Origin: Halomonas korlensis
GTDB lineage: Bacteria; Pseudomonadota; Gammaproteobacteria; Pseudomonadales; Halomonadaceae
NCBI RefSeq assembly: GCF_900116705.1
Contig: NZ_FPBP01000022.1
Location: 1-34,268, forward strand
DNA: 34,268 nucleotides
Direction of reading: 5' to 3'
Shown here: positions 15,510 to 23,235 of the stretch, one piece after another
Layout: each line of letters begins with the position of its first letter
Position numbering within the stretch: the stretch's first letter is position 1
Notes under the pieces: generated by a model
Databases searched by the model: none
What the model was told of the DNA's origin: nothing
Seen by the model: the letters and a program-made list of their open reading frames with translations, nothing else
Position numbers and translations under genes: made by a program

Positions 15510-16544
15510 ATGAAATCATATGTGATTTATGGGCCGAAGGATTTGCGCATTGAGGAGCGACAAGAAAGAGAGCTGGAGGCCGATGAAGTACGTTTGGGGT
15601 TGGCGTACGGAGGAATCTGTGGTTCCGATATGCATTATTACCAGGAAGGTAAGGTAGGACATTCCGTCGTCAAAGAGCCTATGGTATTGGGCCATGAGCT
15701 TACAGGCGTTGCGCTGGAAATTGGGCAGAACGTTAATGATGTCTCGGTTGGGGATAAGGTCGCCATCAGCCCCGCATTGCCTTGTGGAACATGTGATATG
15801 TGTCTGCAAGGAGACGAGAACGTCTGCTTCAATATGAAATATCTTGGGAGTGCCGCCAAGCGCCCCCACACGCAAGGTGCCTTTGAGGAACGGCCGGTGG
15901 TCAAGTCACGGCAGTGCGTGGTGATTCCTGTTGATGCTGACCTCAAGCTGGCGGCTCTGGCTGAGCCGTATGCAATTTCTTTGCACGCGGTTAATTTGGG
16001 GGAGGTAGCCTCAAAACGTGTTCTGGTGTTTGGTGCGGGTACAATTGGTACGCTTGCGGCCGTGGCTGCCTTGAGTGAGGGCGCCAGCGAGGTATATGTC
16101 GCAGACATTCAGCAGGCGGCACTGGAGCGCGCCCGCGAATTGGCCGACATCCAAGCCATCAATGCCAATGATTTACAATCACAGATATCCTCAGGTGAGC
16201 TCCCTTACTTCGATGTGGTCATAGAAGCCTCCGGGGCCCCTCAAGCATTTAATACAGCTTTGGCTGTCCTTATTCCAAAGGGACGGCTAATCCAGGTCGG
16301 CTTTTTGGCCCCAGCAGAACTTGATATGAACATGGTGTTGACGAAGGAGATCACCATCAGGGGAGCTTATCGATTTTTAAATGAGTTCGACAAGGCTGTC
16401 ACGTCAGTGCTTGCTAACCCAAAACTTGCTAGTGCAGTGTCCGCTACCTATGAGTTTGGTGTCGCCGAGGAAGCATTTGATGCTTCACTCGACAAGCAAA
16501 AACATCTTAAGGTGATGCTTTGTAACAATGAATACAATTCTTGA
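15510..16544 (+). CDS. L-idonate 5-dehydrogenase-type zinc alcohol dehydrogenase
   Basis: A 344-residue medium-chain zinc dehydrogenase. Catalytic zinc ligands are Cys37 (GGICGSDMHYYQEGKVGH) and His62-Glu63 (GHE). The structural zinc Cys residues are 92, 95, 98 and 106 in PCGTCDMCLQGDENVC. The Rossmann motif VFGAGTIGTLAAV lies near 170. GGICGSD(L/M)HYYQEGKVG closely follows E. coli IdnD, which oxidises L-idonate to 5-ketogluconate. The start at 15510 aligns with IdnD; an upstream in-frame ATG at 15447 overlaps the SDR stop but would add 21 residues with no family match. Together with the SDR it could interconvert a sugar acid and gluconate. Codon use is AT-rich. Confidence 0.85.
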   Translation: MKSYVIYGPKDLRIEERQERELEADEVRLGLAYGGICGSDMHYYQEGKVGHSVVKEPMVLGHELTGVALEIGQNVNDVSVGDKVAISPALPCGTCDMCLQGDENVCFNMKYLGSAAKRPHTQGAFEERPVVKSRQCVVIPVDADLKLAALAEPYAISLHAVNLGEVASKRVLVFGAGTIGTLAAVAALSEGASEVYVADIQQAALERARELADIQAINANDLQSQISSGELPYFDVVIEASGAPQAFNTALAVLIPKGRLIQVGFLAPAELDMNMVLTKEITIRGAYRFLNEFDKAVTSVLANPKLASAVSATYEFGVAEEAFDASLDKQKHLKVMLCNNEYNS

Positions 16545-16567
16545 TCAATAACGGCAGAGGCGGTGTT

Positions 16568-17062
16568 ATGTTGAGCGTGCTCCGGTCGAGAACTGTGGAA
16601 GAGTGGCTTTCAGCGATTTTGTTGACGGTTGTCATTGCTCTTCTTGGCTTTCAGGTAGTCCTTAGATTTGGCTTTGGACGAAACCTGAGTTGGTTGGAGG
16701 AAGTGTCCCGTTATTTTTTCGTCTGGGCCATTTATTTTGGTTTTGTTATTGCGGCGGAGCAGAATCGACATATACGGGTGACATTTCATATTTCTATGCT
16801 TCCTGAAACTACACAAAAGGTAGTGTTAACGATTGCCGATATGGTTTGGTTAGCGTTCAATATTGTCGTCATATGGCAGGGAGGGAAAATGTTTTATGAG
16901 TCCATGCAGTTCCCTTATATCTCACAGACGACAGGCATTAACTTGGCATGGGTTCAATTGATTGTCCCTCTTGGCATGCTTTTTATATCGGTGCGAGTTA
17001 TTGAATGTATTGTTAAGCGTTGGAAGTATGGCTTGATCAAAATAGACACCCGAGTGGACTGA
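16568..17062 (+). CDS. TRAP transporter small permease (DctQ)
   Basis: A 164-residue membrane protein with four predicted transmembrane segments (about 14-34, 48-68, 85-106 and 128-148). The DctQ hallmark NLSWLEEVSRYFFVWAIYFG is present. The start at 16568 is chosen because AGAGGCGG lies just upstream; an alternative TTG at 16541 overlaps the dehydrogenase stop. It pairs with the DctM permease 11 bp downstream to form the membrane part of a sodium-driven TRAP transporter. This gene is among the most AT-rich in the window (line 16741-16800 counts 24 GC of 60). Confidence 0.9.
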   Translation: MLSVLRSRTVEEWLSAILLTVVIALLGFQVVLRFGFGRNLSWLEEVSRYFFVWAIYFGFVIAAEQNRHIRVTFHISMLPETTQKVVLTIADMVWLAFNIVVIWQGGKMFYESMQFPYISQTTGINLAWVQLIVPLGMLFISVRVIECIVKRWKYGLIKIDTRVD

Positions 17063-17073
17063 AGGTATATGCT

Positions 17074-18366
17074 ATGAGCCCCGCTATTATCCTTTCAATA
17101 GGCTTTATTGGTTTTCTTGTACTCGGTGTGCCTGTTGCGATAGCTATGGGCATGGCCGCGATATTGAGTATGATGCAGTCCGGCCTGCCTCTGTCGTATG
17201 TCGTCCAGAGTGCGTACTCCGCCGTCAATGACTTTACGATTATCGCTGTGCCCATGTTTATTTTAGCCGGCGCCCTGATGGAGAAGGGAGGGCTGACAGA
17301 GCGACTCATCCTATTTTCCCGCGCACTGGTAGGCCCGGCGCCCGGAGGTCTGGCGACGGTCACCATCGTTGCCTGCACGCTGTTTGCAGCCATTTCAGGT
17401 TCGGGACCTGCTACAACGGCCGCTATTGGCTCTATCATGATCCCGGCGATGATAAAGGAATATAAGGATCGGGGGTTTTCTAGTGCCATAACCGCGAGTG
17501 CAGGCGGAATTGGTGTTGTCATTCCACCATCCATTCCTATCATTATCTATGGCATCACATCGGAAACGTCTATTACCGCGCTCTTTGTGGCGGGAGTCAT
17601 ACCTGGCTTGTTGCTTGCCCTTGCACTTTACCTGACAGTGGTGGTGATCAGTAAGAAGCGTGGCTTCGTTGCCAGTGATACACGCAAGCGTGATTTTTCC
17701 AACATATGGCGAACTGCGAAAGACGCTAAGTGGTCGTTGCTTGCCCCGGTGATCATTCTCGGCGGCATCTATACGGGTGTCTTTACCGTGACAGAAGCCT
17801 CCATTGTGGCTGTCTATTACGCACTTTTTGTTGGGATTTTCATTCATAAAGAGATAAAGCTCACGCTGTTTATTGATTGCCTGGGTTATACTGCACGGGT
17901 AGCCGGAACGGTCATGCTTGTGTTGGTGACTGGCCGCGTTGTTGGTCGGCTGCTTTCTATGTATCAGATCCCCCAGCAAATATCTTCACTCATGCTGTCC
18001 ACGTTCACCGACCCCGTGACTCTGATTATTGTCATCATTGTTCTGTTGATATTTGTGGGGATGTGGATGGAGACGTTGACTCAAATTATTATTTTGACGC
18101 CTCTATTGCTGCCTGTCGCTATAGGAGTGGATATCCATCCGGTTCAGTTCGGCATCATGTTCGTGATTGCCTGCGAAATAGGTTATTCCACTCCCCCGCT
18201 TGGTGTTAATTTATTCGTTGCCAGTGAGATCGGTGAAACAACAATAGAAAAGATTAGCTGGGCATCGTTACCCTTCATTGGTGCCGAGGTGGCTGTACTT
18301 CTCCTCGTTGCCTTTGTACCCCAAGTGAGCATGGCACTGCCTGAGCTCCTTGGGTTTATCCGCTAG
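17074..18366 (+). CDS. TRAP transporter large permease (DctM)
   Basis: A 430-residue inner-membrane protein with about 12 hydrophobic segments. It shows the DctM pattern: FLVLGVPVAIAMGMAA near the start, AGALMEKGGLTERLI, AISGSGPATTAAIGSIMIPAM and GGIGVVIPPSIPIIIYGI. The C-terminal EIGYSTPPLGVNLFVASEIG follows the usual (I/S)xPPxGxNL signature. The start at 17074 has AAGG about 9 bases upstream; an in-frame upstream start at 17020 lies inside dctQ. It transports the sugar acid or similar substrate delivered by the periplasmic protein encoded next. Confidence 0.92.
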   Translation: MSPAIILSIGFIGFLVLGVPVAIAMGMAAILSMMQSGLPLSYVVQSAYSAVNDFTIIAVPMFILAGALMEKGGLTERLILFSRALVGPAPGGLATVTIVACTLFAAISGSGPATTAAIGSIMIPAMIKEYKDRGFSSAITASAGGIGVVIPPSIPIIIYGITSETSITALFVAGVIPGLLLALALYLTVVVISKKRGFVASDTRKRDFSNIWRTAKDAKWSLLAPVIILGGIYTGVFTVTEASIVAVYYALFVGIFIHKEIKLTLFIDCLGYTARVAGTVMLVLVTGRVVGRLLSMYQIPQQISSLMLSTFTDPVTLIIVIIVLLIFVGMWMETLTQIIILTPLLLPVAIGVDIHPVQFGIMFVIACEIGYSTPPLGVNLFVASEIGETTIEKISWASLPFIGAEVAVLLLVAFVPQVSMALPELLGFIR

Positions 18367-18388
18367 CTGCTAAAAAAGAGGAACAAAT

Positions 18389-19396
18389 ATGACTCTTAAC
18401 AAAATTATAGCTGGAATGAGCGTTGTCGGGATGGGGCTTGCCAGCCCATTTGTTTTTAGTGCCGATTTCACGATGAGATTATCCCATGGGGATAACGAGA
18501 GCAATCCTACACACCATGCTGCCGTAAAATTCCAAGAATTGGTAAAGGAGTACAGTGACGGCCGTATTGAGGTCGATATCTATCCGTCCAACCAACTGGG
18601 TGACGAGCAGGAAGTGGCCCAGTCGCTGCGCAGAGGCACCATTGAATCTGCGATCGTGTATACGGGTAACCTCGTACCACTCGCACCATCGGCTGGCGTG
18701 CTAATGCTGCCGTATTCCTTTACTTCCTCTGAGCAGGCCTGGGCCGCCATGGATGCCTTGCAGGAGCCTCTCAACGAACGTATCTCTCAGGAAGCGGGGG
18801 TTCGTGCTGTTGGCCTGCTCGAAAAGGGCTTTCGGGTATTGACCACAGCGGAGGAGCCCGTTCGTACCTTGGATGATCTCGAGGGTCAGAAGATACGGGT
18901 TTCACCGAACAATATTGCAATAGAGACGTTCAAGGCGTGGGGCATTGACCCGATCCCTATGGCCTGGGCGGAAGTGTTCTCGGCTCTGCAGCAGGGCGTA
19001 ATCGATGGCCAGGAGAACCCCTATACCACGGCTATTTCCAGTAACTTTTATGAAGTCCAAGATTACATCACCGAAATCCACTATATGATGTGGACAGGCC
19101 CTTTGCTGGTCAGCGAGAGGTTCTATCAAGGCCTGCCGGAGGATCTTCAGGACGCCGTGGATAAGGCAGGTGTTGAAACGGCTGACTATGAACGGGAGCT
19201 TTCCGCCAAGCTGACTGCAGAAGCCAAGGAAGAACTCGTGGAGTTGGGTATGGAGCTTCTAGGTCCACCCGAGGATGAAGCTGAATGGCAGGAGAAAGCC
19301 AAGGCTATCTGGCCGCAGTTTTATGAGGATATTGGTGGTGAAGAATGGGCACTTGAAGCCCAAGATATTATGAATGATGCCATTAATAACCAATAA
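18389..19396 (+). CDS. TRAP transporter periplasmic substrate-binding protein (DctP)
   Basis: A 335-residue exported solute receptor. A Sec signal peptide ends near SPFVFSA (residue 25). The DctP fold follows: MRLSHGDNESNPTHHAAVKF, QKIRVSPNNIAIETFKAWG with the conserved carboxylate-binding Arg, and AEVFSALQQGVIDGQENP. AGAGGAA lies 8 bases before the ATG. The gene order Q-M-P after an idonate-type dehydrogenase suggests uptake of a hexonate or related sugar acid; that substrate is inferred from context. A hairpin at 19406-19431 follows. Confidence 0.92.
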   Translation: MTLNKIIAGMSVVGMGLASPFVFSADFTMRLSHGDNESNPTHHAAVKFQELVKEYSDGRIEVDIYPSNQLGDEQEVAQSLRRGTIESAIVYTGNLVPLAPSAGVLMLPYSFTSSEQAWAAMDALQEPLNERISQEAGVRAVGLLEKGFRVLTTAEEPVRTLDDLEGQKIRVSPNNIAIETFKAWGIDPIPMAWAEVFSALQQGVIDGQENPYTTAISSNFYEVQDYITEIHYMMWTGPLLVSERFYQGLPEDLQDAVDKAGVETADYERELSAKLTAEAKEELVELGMELLGPPEDEAEWQEKAKAIWPQFYEDIGGEEWALEAQDIMNDAINNQ

Positions 19397-19405
19397 GCTT
19401 GATTT

Positions 19406-19431
19406 GCTGCGGCGCTATGATGCGTCGCAGC
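19406..19431 (+). terminator. Hairpin terminator candidate after dctP
   Basis: GCTGCGGCG (19406-19414) pairs with CGTCGCAGC (19423-19431) with one mismatch around an 8-base loop, 10 bp past the dctP stop. No real T-run follows. Confidence 0.5.
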
Positions 19432-19518
19432 TCTAATCAAAGCTCTTCGCCGTTGGGGGTGGAACTTGTCGCCCGGGTCGAGCCATTATTGGCTTCCAAG
19501 ACGACAGTAGGCATGGCT

Positions 19519-20003
19519 TGGGTGGCAAGGGTGTATCTGGAGTTCAGGAGAAGCCAGTCTGCTAAAGACGCCCGAGCGTTCACGACGCGGGTGGAAGAGA
19601 AGGCCCCTTCAAGGTCCAGACCGTGCTGACCGAAAACGGCAACTCCTTCACCGATCGATTCACACGCGCCGGTGAGCGCAAATCCAGCGGTCGATATCCT
19701 TTCGATCAGGAATGTCAGACCTATGGCATCGAGCATCGCCTGATCAAGCCGGGACAGCCACAAACCAACGGGATGGTAGAGCATTACAATGGTCATATCA
19801 GCGATGTGCTGGCGACGCGGCGCTATGAAACAGGTGAAGACCTAAAGCAAACGCTCAAGCGCTACGGCTGGCTGTACAATCACCATATCCCGCAGAAGGC
19901 GCTGCACTATCAATCACCGATCGCAGCGATTAAAGACTGGCAGGCCAAACGGACAGCGCTATTTACCAACCGGGTAAACAATCACGTGGGACCTGATACC
20001 TAA
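19519..20003 (+). pseudogene. IS481-family transposase remnant, frameshifted and 5'-truncated
   Basis: Two frames join to one decayed DDE transposase. RVYLEFRRSQSAKDARAF with VEEKAP is read in one frame up to about 19604. PFKVQTVLTENGNSFTDRF, IEHRLIKPGQPQTNGMVEHYNG, ISDVLATRRYETGEDLKQTL and RYGWLYNHHIPQKAL follow in another frame to the TAA at 20001-20003. Loss of one base in the C-run at 19604-19607 explains the shift. The catalytic Asp of the family's TDNG motif reads Glu here (LTENG), and a short insertion interrupts the segment after TDRF. No N-terminal half is present. It marks the right edge of the AT-rich TRAP module. Confidence 0.82.
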
Positions 20004-20761
20004 ATGAAAGCTCCGGGGGGTGCACCAAGCTGTTCATGAAAGGCAGCAATAAAGGCGGATGGACTGTCGTAGCCACATGCTAGAGCGGCATCGGTGACCC
20101 GTTCGCCGCGCTCCAAGAGGGGCAATGCCGCCATGACACGGCAACGCTTTCGCCATTGCCGAAAATTCAGCCCCGTCTGTGCGAGAAACCAGCGGCTCAG
20201 CGTGCGCCCGGTAACGCCGCTGAAGTGCTCAGCAAGTGCCTCTAGCCCGGTGCGATCATCGGGATGTGCCTGGAGATGACGGCATAGTGCTTGAAGACGG
20301 GGATCTTCTGGCCAGGGCAATATGATGCCTGCTTCTTCGGCTTCTGCTAGCCGATCGATCAGCACCGCGGCCAATCGCCCATCCGCACCTGTCACATCAT
20401 AATGCTCGGGCAGAAGGCTAAAGGCTTGGATCAACTCTCGTAGCAGCGCGTCTATGCGAAGAACACAGCTCTTCTTCCCGAAAGTCGGCAGGACCTCAGG
20501 CACTACGTAAAGGCTGCGGATAACGGTGCCCGGGGAACAGTACACCGCATGGCGCATACCCGCCGGCACCCAGGCCGCCTGACCAGGAGGAGCAAGGAAA
20601 TGACCGCGCTCAGTCTCGACCCGCAAAGTACCGCGAAGGGCATGGGAGAGCTGAGCCCAAGGGTGGCAGTGAGGCTGTCCGATTGCCTGGTTGGGAAGCG
20701 AATGCTCGCTGCCATATAGCGGTCTTGGCAGCCGCGATAGGGCACTCAGCGTCTCAAGCAT
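20000..20761 (-). CDS. AraC-family transcriptional regulator with N-terminal cupin
   Basis: A 253-residue regulator. The N-terminal cupin-type effector domain contains HCHPWAQLSHALRGTLRVET and WVPAGMRHAVY. The C-terminal double HTH of AraC type spans about 160-253 (LEALAEHFSGVTGRTLSRWF, VTDAALACGYDSPSAFIAAF). The start at 20761 (MLETLSAL) is chosen because the longer upstream frame has no domain content; a GTG seven codons earlier is possible. It is divergent from the SBF-like transporter gene, with about 97 bp between them, so it probably controls that gene. Its stop overlaps the tail of the IS481 remnant by 3 bases. Confidence 0.87.
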   Translation of the reverse strand: MLETLSALSRLPRPLYGSEHSLPNQAIGQPHCHPWAQLSHALRGTLRVETERGHFLAPPGQAAWVPAGMRHAVYCSPGTVIRSLYVVPEVLPTFGKKSCVLRIDALLRELIQAFSLLPEHYDVTGADGRLAAVLIDRLAEAEEAGIILPWPEDPRLQALCRHLQAHPDDRTGLEALAEHFSGVTGRTLSRWFLAQTGLNFRQWRKRCRVMAALPLLERGERVTDAALACGYDSPSAFIAAFHEQLGAPPGAFI

Positions 20762-20858
20762 GTCCGTTTCGCGATATTTCACTTCTGATTGCCGAAAAAT
20801 CTCCTGAAGGAACAAGGATATTATTTTGTAGAAAACTTTTCCACTCAGGAGCGATACC

Positions 20859-21875
20859 ATGCTGAGAGCACTCAAAGCGAATCTTGACGCCTTCACCCTG
20901 ATCCTGATCGCAGTCGTCTTAATCGCCAGTCTGTTGCCCGCGCGAGGCGCCGCTGCCAGCGGTTTCGAGCTCCTTACCATGGCGGCTATCGCCCTGCTGT
21001 TCTTTCTTCATGGCGCGAAGCTTTCCCGACAGGCAATTATCGCTGGTGCAACTCACTGGCGTCTGCATCTACTGATCTTTGTGTTTACCTTTGGCGCCTT
21101 TCCGCTGATCGGTGTGATATTGCGCCCTCTCCTGACGCCTTTGCTGGGTAATCCGTTGACCCTGGGGATGCTCTATCTGTGCGTTCTGCCCGGCACCGTG
21201 CAGTCCGCCATTGCTTTCACGTCGCTCGCTCGCGGCAATGTTCCTGCGGCTATCTGCAGTGCCTCCTCTTCCAGCTTGATTGGAATTTTCCTCACCCCAT
21301 TGCTACTGATGTGGCTGCTGGATACCCAAGGTGTCGGAGACAATTTTGCTTTTGCTGATGCCGTGGGCAAGATAAGTCTGCAATTGCTGCTGCCGTTCCT
21401 GGCAGGCCATCTGGCACGGCCTCTGATGGGAACCTGGGTGGCAAGCAACCGGCACTGGCTCACTTGGGTGGATCAGGGGTCCATCCTGCTGGTGGTGTAC
21501 ACCGCCTTTAGTGCCTCAGTGGTTGCCGGCTTGTGGGGCAGCGTATCGCCGAGGGCACTACTGACGCTGACGCTTGTCTGCTGCGCACTGCTCGCAATGG
21601 TGCTGTGGCTGACAGCTTGGCTGGCCCGGCTGCTGCGCTTCTCCCGCGATGACGAAGTGACCATTGTGTTCTGCGCTTCCAAGAAAAGCATGGCCACGGG
21701 AGTGCCAATGGCCCAGATCCTGTTCCCTGGCGCTGCACTGGGACCAATGCTGCTTCCGCTGTTGGTTTTTCACCAGCTTCAGCTGATGGTGTGTGCTGTG
21801 TTGGCTCGGCGTTATCGCGAGGCTGTTTCTGATGCTTCCCGCGATCGCCCAGGCGGGATAGAGGTTACGCGGTAG
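20859..21875 (+). CDS. Bile acid:sodium symporter-like (SBF/YfeH-type) membrane protein
   Basis: A 338-residue inner-membrane protein with about nine or ten hydrophobic segments. Family signs include FFLHGAKLSRQAIIAGATHWRLH near 55-75, LCVLPGTVQSAIAFTSLARGN near 110-130 and SKKSMATGVPMAQILFP near 270. These fit the SBF-like group of E. coli YfeH, whose substrates are largely unknown. AGGAG lies 8 bases before the ATG. The divergent AraC gene is its likely regulator. A role in export or import of a hydrophobic organic anion is possible but not shown by sequence. Confidence 0.85.
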   Translation: MLRALKANLDAFTLILIAVVLIASLLPARGAAASGFELLTMAAIALLFFLHGAKLSRQAIIAGATHWRLHLLIFVFTFGAFPLIGVILRPLLTPLLGNPLTLGMLYLCVLPGTVQSAIAFTSLARGNVPAAICSASSSSLIGIFLTPLLLMWLLDTQGVGDNFAFADAVGKISLQLLLPFLAGHLARPLMGTWVASNRHWLTWVDQGSILLVVYTAFSASVVAGLWGSVSPRALLTLTLVCCALLAMVLWLTAWLARLLRFSRDDEVTIVFCASKKSMATGVPMAQILFPGAALGPMLLPLLVFHQLQLMVCAVLARRYREAVSDASRDRPGGIEVTR

Positions 21876-21976
21876 GCTTGGCGGTTTGGCTTAAAGGGCG
21901 CCCTCCTTACTACCTTACCCAGCTCGATATCGGTGACCTGTCGGAAGCCCGTCCCCCCTGGGGAAATACTACCGTG

Positions 21977-22132
21977 TCAGGCTATTAGTGTTGAGAGGGC
22001 GGCCATCTGCTTGCTCTCACGCTGGCCAGAGCAGTAGTGATCGCAAAAGTAGATCGCTGGGGTCACCGCCTTGGCCACGGCGGCGTGGTCGGCGAACTCC
22101 GTGCCATTGACGTTTCCAAGTGACAAGTGGTG
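21977..22132 (-). pseudogene. IS30-like transposase fragment
   Basis: The frame reads NVNGTEFADHAAVAKAV, then YFCDHYCSGQRES before a stop. This resembles the DNGxEFxxH and YFxxPYxSWQRG block of IS30 transposases. The catalytic Asp of DNG is Val here, and the conserved NEN that should follow is lost. It is a short, decayed fragment. Confidence 0.55.
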
Positions 22133-22152
22133 ACTCCTGCCTGATGGATCTC

Positions 22153-22275
22153 TCAATGGCGGTTGCACAGCACATAATACTGCACCCGGGCGTTATAGCG
22201 TTTCAGGCACCGGATAGCTACTAGCTTTGGGAGCCCCTCCGCCACCCGCCGTGCGACATACGCCTGGGTAGGGGC
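22153..22275 (-). pseudogene. Transposase C-terminal fragment, possibly IS110 type
   Basis: Forty-odd codons read PTQAYVARRVAEGLPKLVAI then RCLKRYNARVQYYVL and stop at 22153-22155. The pattern (T)xxYxxRRxAEGxxxxxxxRCLKRYxAR resembles the end of IS110-type transposases of actinobacterial and proteobacterial elements. The family call is tentative. Confidence 0.45.
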
Positions 22276-22287
22276 ATCAAGATGTAG

Positions 22288-22467
22288 TCACCCAATGGCA
22301 ATAGTATGGCAGCGTACTATTGCGAAGCCGCCGATCATGTAGCAAAACAGCGTGATCAGGACGATCCCGATGATGTTGAGGACGATGCCGCCGTGCGCCA
22401 TCTGGGCGATGGTGACCGCACCGGTGCCGAACACGATAACGTTCGGCGGCGTGCCCTCCATCAGGAG
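22288..22467 (-). pseudogene. SLC13/DASS sodium:anion symporter C-terminal remnant
   Basis: The minus frame reads LLMEGTPPNVIVFGTGAVT, then IAQMAHGGIVLNIIGIVLIT and a final hydrophobic stretch to a stop at 22288-22290. TPPNxIVFGxGxVTIxxMxxxGxxLNxIGI is the C-terminal signature of divalent anion:Na+ symporters (CitT/SLC13 group). The rest of the gene is missing. It ends about 18 bp from the GntR gene's stop, so an earlier gene arrangement was probably interrupted here. Confidence 0.65.
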
Positions 22468-22484
22468 GACGCCTTGCCATGAAG

Positions 22485-23171
22485 TCAGGGATGAGGGCGA
22501 TTGATGGCGGCGATCGCATCGCCAGTATGTTGAACATGATCGGCGAGCAGGCGTCTTGCTAGGTTGCTATCCCGGGCCTTGAGGGCCTCCAGGATCTCGC
22601 GATGCTCCCTGGTGGATTCGCTCCAGCGGCCAAGGCGATCAAGGGCTAGGAAGCGTGCTCGTTCCAGCCGCCCCAACAGGCTACGGTGAGTCTCTGCGAG
22701 CACCGGATTCTTGGCGCCGGCCACGATCAGTCCATGAATTCGCTGGTTGAGCTCGAAGTAGGCATTTCGATCCCCCTTCTTCAGCAGGCGCTCCAAGCGC
22801 TCTTGGAGGGTTTCCAGTCGCTTGAGCTCGGTATTTGTCATGCGGTGAGCGGCAAGGCTCGCCGCCAGGCTCTCAAGCCCGGCTTCTACCTCGAAGAGGT
22901 GCTCCAGCTCCTGAGAGTCGATCAACGATACCTGGGCATTGCGGTTGCGCCGCAGGGTCACCAGGCCATCGGCGGCAAGCATCTTCAGGGCTTCGCGCAG
23001 CGGTGTACGGGAAATGCCGAGCTGCTCGCACAGCTCGGGCTCGCTCAGGCGCTGGCCCGGTGCCAGGTGCCCGTGAACGATCAAGTCGTGTAGCGCCTGA
23101 TGCGCCTCCTCGGCCAGCGAAGGGGTGGTGATGCGTCGTCGCCCGAGCAGGGCGGCTCCTTCCATCGTCAT
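22485..23171 (-). CDS. GntR-family regulator, FadR subfamily (FCD domain)
   Basis: A 228-residue regulator with an N-terminal winged HTH (about 15-80: EEAHQALHDLIVHGHLAPGQ, SEPELCEQLGISRTPLREAL) and a helical C-terminal FCD ligand-binding domain containing RIHGLIVAGAKNPVL and STREHREILEALKARD, which carry metal-ligand-type His. The start at 23171 (MTMEG) is chosen because AAGAGGA lies 9 bases upstream; ATGs at 23180 and further up are too close to or ahead of that site. It is the last gene of the left TRAP operon, 64 bp after the racemase-like gene. Likely targets are the three GTAT-N5-ATAC-type sites in the divergent region at 26964-27117. Confidence 0.88.
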   Translation of the reverse strand: MTMEGAALLGRRRITTPSLAEEAHQALHDLIVHGHLAPGQRLSEPELCEQLGISRTPLREALKMLAADGLVTLRRNRNAQVSLIDSQELEHLFEVEAGLESLAASLAAHRMTNTELKRLETLQERLERLLKKGDRNAYFELNQRIHGLIVAGAKNPVLAETHRSLLGRLERARFLALDRLGRWSESTREHREILEALKARDSNLARRLLADHVQHTGDAIAAINRPHP

Positions 23172-23235
23172 GTCGTCCATTCCTCTTGACTGAGGAGACG
23201 CGGCGATTGTCTCCGAACACTTGATAGAGACGCCA

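Larger units (their letters stand above)
21876..22484. other. Gene graveyard: fragments of two transposases and a transporter
   Basis: There is no intact gene in this 609-bp stretch. Three minus-strand fragments with recognisable protein similarity are listed separately: IS30-like at 21977-22132, IS110-like at 22153-22275 and an SLC13-type transporter tail at 22288-22467. Nothing else was recognised. Confidence 0.7.
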
